Shown here one piece after another: positions 20,901 to 21,803 of a stretch of 21,803 nucleotides of DNA. Made by a program: the position numbers and the translations under genes. The stretch comes from DATNFP01 sp035606335 (GTDB lineage Bacteria; Bacteroidota; Bacteroidia; Chitinophagales; Chitinophagaceae), in contig DATNFP010000175.1 in the NCBI GenBank assembly GCA_035606335.1, forward strand, positions 1 to 21,803, given 5' to 3'. The notes beneath the pieces are model-generated. The model was not told the DNA's origin. It ran no database searches and was given only the letters and a program-made list of their open reading frames with translations. Every line of letters starts with the position of its first letter. Within the stretch, counting starts at the first letter, position 1.

Positions 20901-21803
20901 TTATCTGATGAGTGTTATTTCCCCTTTTCTGGATTCGGTTCTTCCTGTGATACACTGGCCATTGAAAAGGTAAAAATAAGTCCCTAACTCGCATGGCTTT
21001 TCCTGGAAGGTGCCATCCCATTCAATCGTTGGATTGTCAGAGTAAAAAACAAGTTGCCCCCACCGGTTAAAGATCTTCAGGTCATATTTTACCATATTCC
21101 CGTAAGTGATCACATTAAAATGATCGTTTCTGCCATCATTATTTGGAGAGAAGACAGTAGGATATGAGAACTGGCAGCATTGCATAATATCTGTATAACT
21201 AATAGATGCAGTATCGGTGCAACCAAACTGATTGGTAGCTGTAACAATATATGTGGTAGGCTCCATTATCTGGGTATATGGCCTTCCTTGTTCGTCTGTT
21301 GAAACGTCTTGCCTCGGTGCCCAGTTATATAACTCTCCGCCGGTAGCCTCGAGATATATTTTATCACCTAAGCAAACGCTTTCTTTTTTATTTAAAATGC
21401 TTGCTACTGGATTGTTGTGAACATATACTGTGATTGTATCTTTTGCAGACTGACATGTTTTATATAGGGCATCTACAAACCAGGTGGCAGTATCTATCAC
21501 TGTTGTTGGTGGTGTTGGTGCGGCTGATAGTTTGCTATCATCGTTATACCATTGCAGTATCGCTCCCGGCATTGTTGTTGCACTTAATTGTACCGGTGTT
21601 TGATTAATGCAATAATTTACAATTGTTGCTGTGGTTGGTGGATAAGGATAAGTGCCACTGTCTGCAATCTGTAATGTATCTGTTACTGTTGCATTGCATG
21701 AAAGTGCGGGATTTGTTGCTACAGCTACATAGCTACCGACCGGCAAAGAACCATCGGTAAAATTGCCATTTACATTTTTATACTGCCTGTACGCTACACC
21801 ATC
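20901..21803 (-). CDS. Ig-like surface protein with T9SS type B (gliding-motility-associated) C-terminal domain, 5' end off the window
   Basis: The reading frame is open through the right edge, so only the C-terminal ~300 residues are seen. A TTG at 21746 opens part of it, but the codons before it ('NVNGNFTDGS') continue the same domain. The visible part has a beta-rich Ig/PKD-like repeat ('IVNYCINQTPVQLSATTMPGAILQWYNDD'), another with 'CLGDKIYLEATGGELYNWAP', and 'TYIVTATNQFGCTDTASI'. The last ~90 residues are the type B sorting domain: 'YPTVFSPNNDGRNDHF', 'LKIFNRWGQLVF', 'WDGTFQEKPCELGTYFYLF' and 'KGEITLIR'. Such proteins are large cell-surface adhesins or gliding/biofilm factors exported by T9SS and attached through type B processing. 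The full protein is probably much longer. Confidence 0.93.
   Translation of the reverse strand, partial: DGVAYRQYKNVNGNFTDGSLPVGSYVAVATNPALSCNATVTDTLQIADSGTYPYPPTTATIVNYCINQTPVQLSATTMPGAILQWYNDDSKLSAAPTPPTTVIDTATWFVDALYKTCQSAKDTITVYVHNNPVASILNKKESVCLGDKIYLEATGGELYNWAPRQDVSTDEQGRPYTQIMEPTTYIVTATNQFGCTDTASISYTDIMQCCQFSYPTVFSPNNDGRNDHFNVITYGNMVKYDLKIFNRWGQLVFYSDNPTIEWDGTFQEKPCELGTYFYLFNGQCITGRTESRKGEITLIR

Noticed and set aside
21746..21803. A TTG start codon at 21746 for the type B adhesin fragment
   Set aside because: The frame stays open to the window edge and the sequence before the TTG continues the same domain.

Overview
The window looks like a chromosomal segment from a Bacteroidota bacterium, probably in or near the family Chitinophagaceae. 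Four lines of evidence agree. First, several secreted proteins carry C-terminal type IX secretion (T9SS) sorting domains, type A in three and type B (gliding-motility type) in one. Second, upstream regions repeatedly show the Bacteroidota -7 promoter motif TAnnTTTG rather than sigma70 boxes. Third, clear Shine-Dalgarno sequences are scarce. Fourth, families such as the bifunctional phosphoglucose/phosphomannose isomerase and ELWxxDGT repeat proteins are present. I see no phage, insertion sequence, CRISPR array, tRNA or rRNA.

Left part (1-4570), an accessory-looking patch of small genes: a four-helix-bundle protein cut by the left edge, a four-helix membrane protein, two dihydrofolate-reductase-fold (RibD C-terminal) proteins, two small proteins of unknown function, a DoxX-like membrane protein and an outer-membrane beta-barrel protein. 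Between these genes lie copies of a degenerate dispersed repeat with a pyrimidine-rich tail. The tail sits directly against the 3' ends of three minus-strand genes.

Middle-left (4777-9119): a T9SS cargo protein built from nine ~29-residue YD-type repeats and closed by a strong terminator, an alpha/beta hydrolase, a 40-codon candidate lipoprotein gene not explained by larger ORFs, a DUF1697 protein, and an HtrA-like protease with no export signal.

Centre (9120-15019), the housekeeping core: YraN, the bifunctional glucose/mannose-phosphate isomerase, a fructose-6-phosphate aldolase/transaldolase-like enzyme, the 98-nt SRP RNA (ffs), a phosphoglucomutase/phosphomannomutase, a GabD-type aldehyde dehydrogenase and an SGNH esterase. 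The isomerase, aldolase and mutase all work on the fructose-6-P / glucose-6-P / mannose-6-P node, although they are transcribed separately.

Right part (15286-21803), mostly cell-surface functions: a Kelch-repeat T9SS protein, an ELWxxDGT-repeat T9SS protein, a secreted glutamine-amidotransferase-like protein of the family often mislabelled 'asparagine synthetase B', an ABC-2 type permease without its ATPase nearby, and the C-terminal part of a large Ig-like adhesin with a type B sorting domain that runs off the right edge.

I did not find a convincing new multi-gene system. The items most worth a second look are the dispersed repeat with its gene-3'-end tails, the small lipoprotein ORF, the apparently cytoplasmic HtrA, the repeat-built T9SS cargo, and several perfect inverted repeats.
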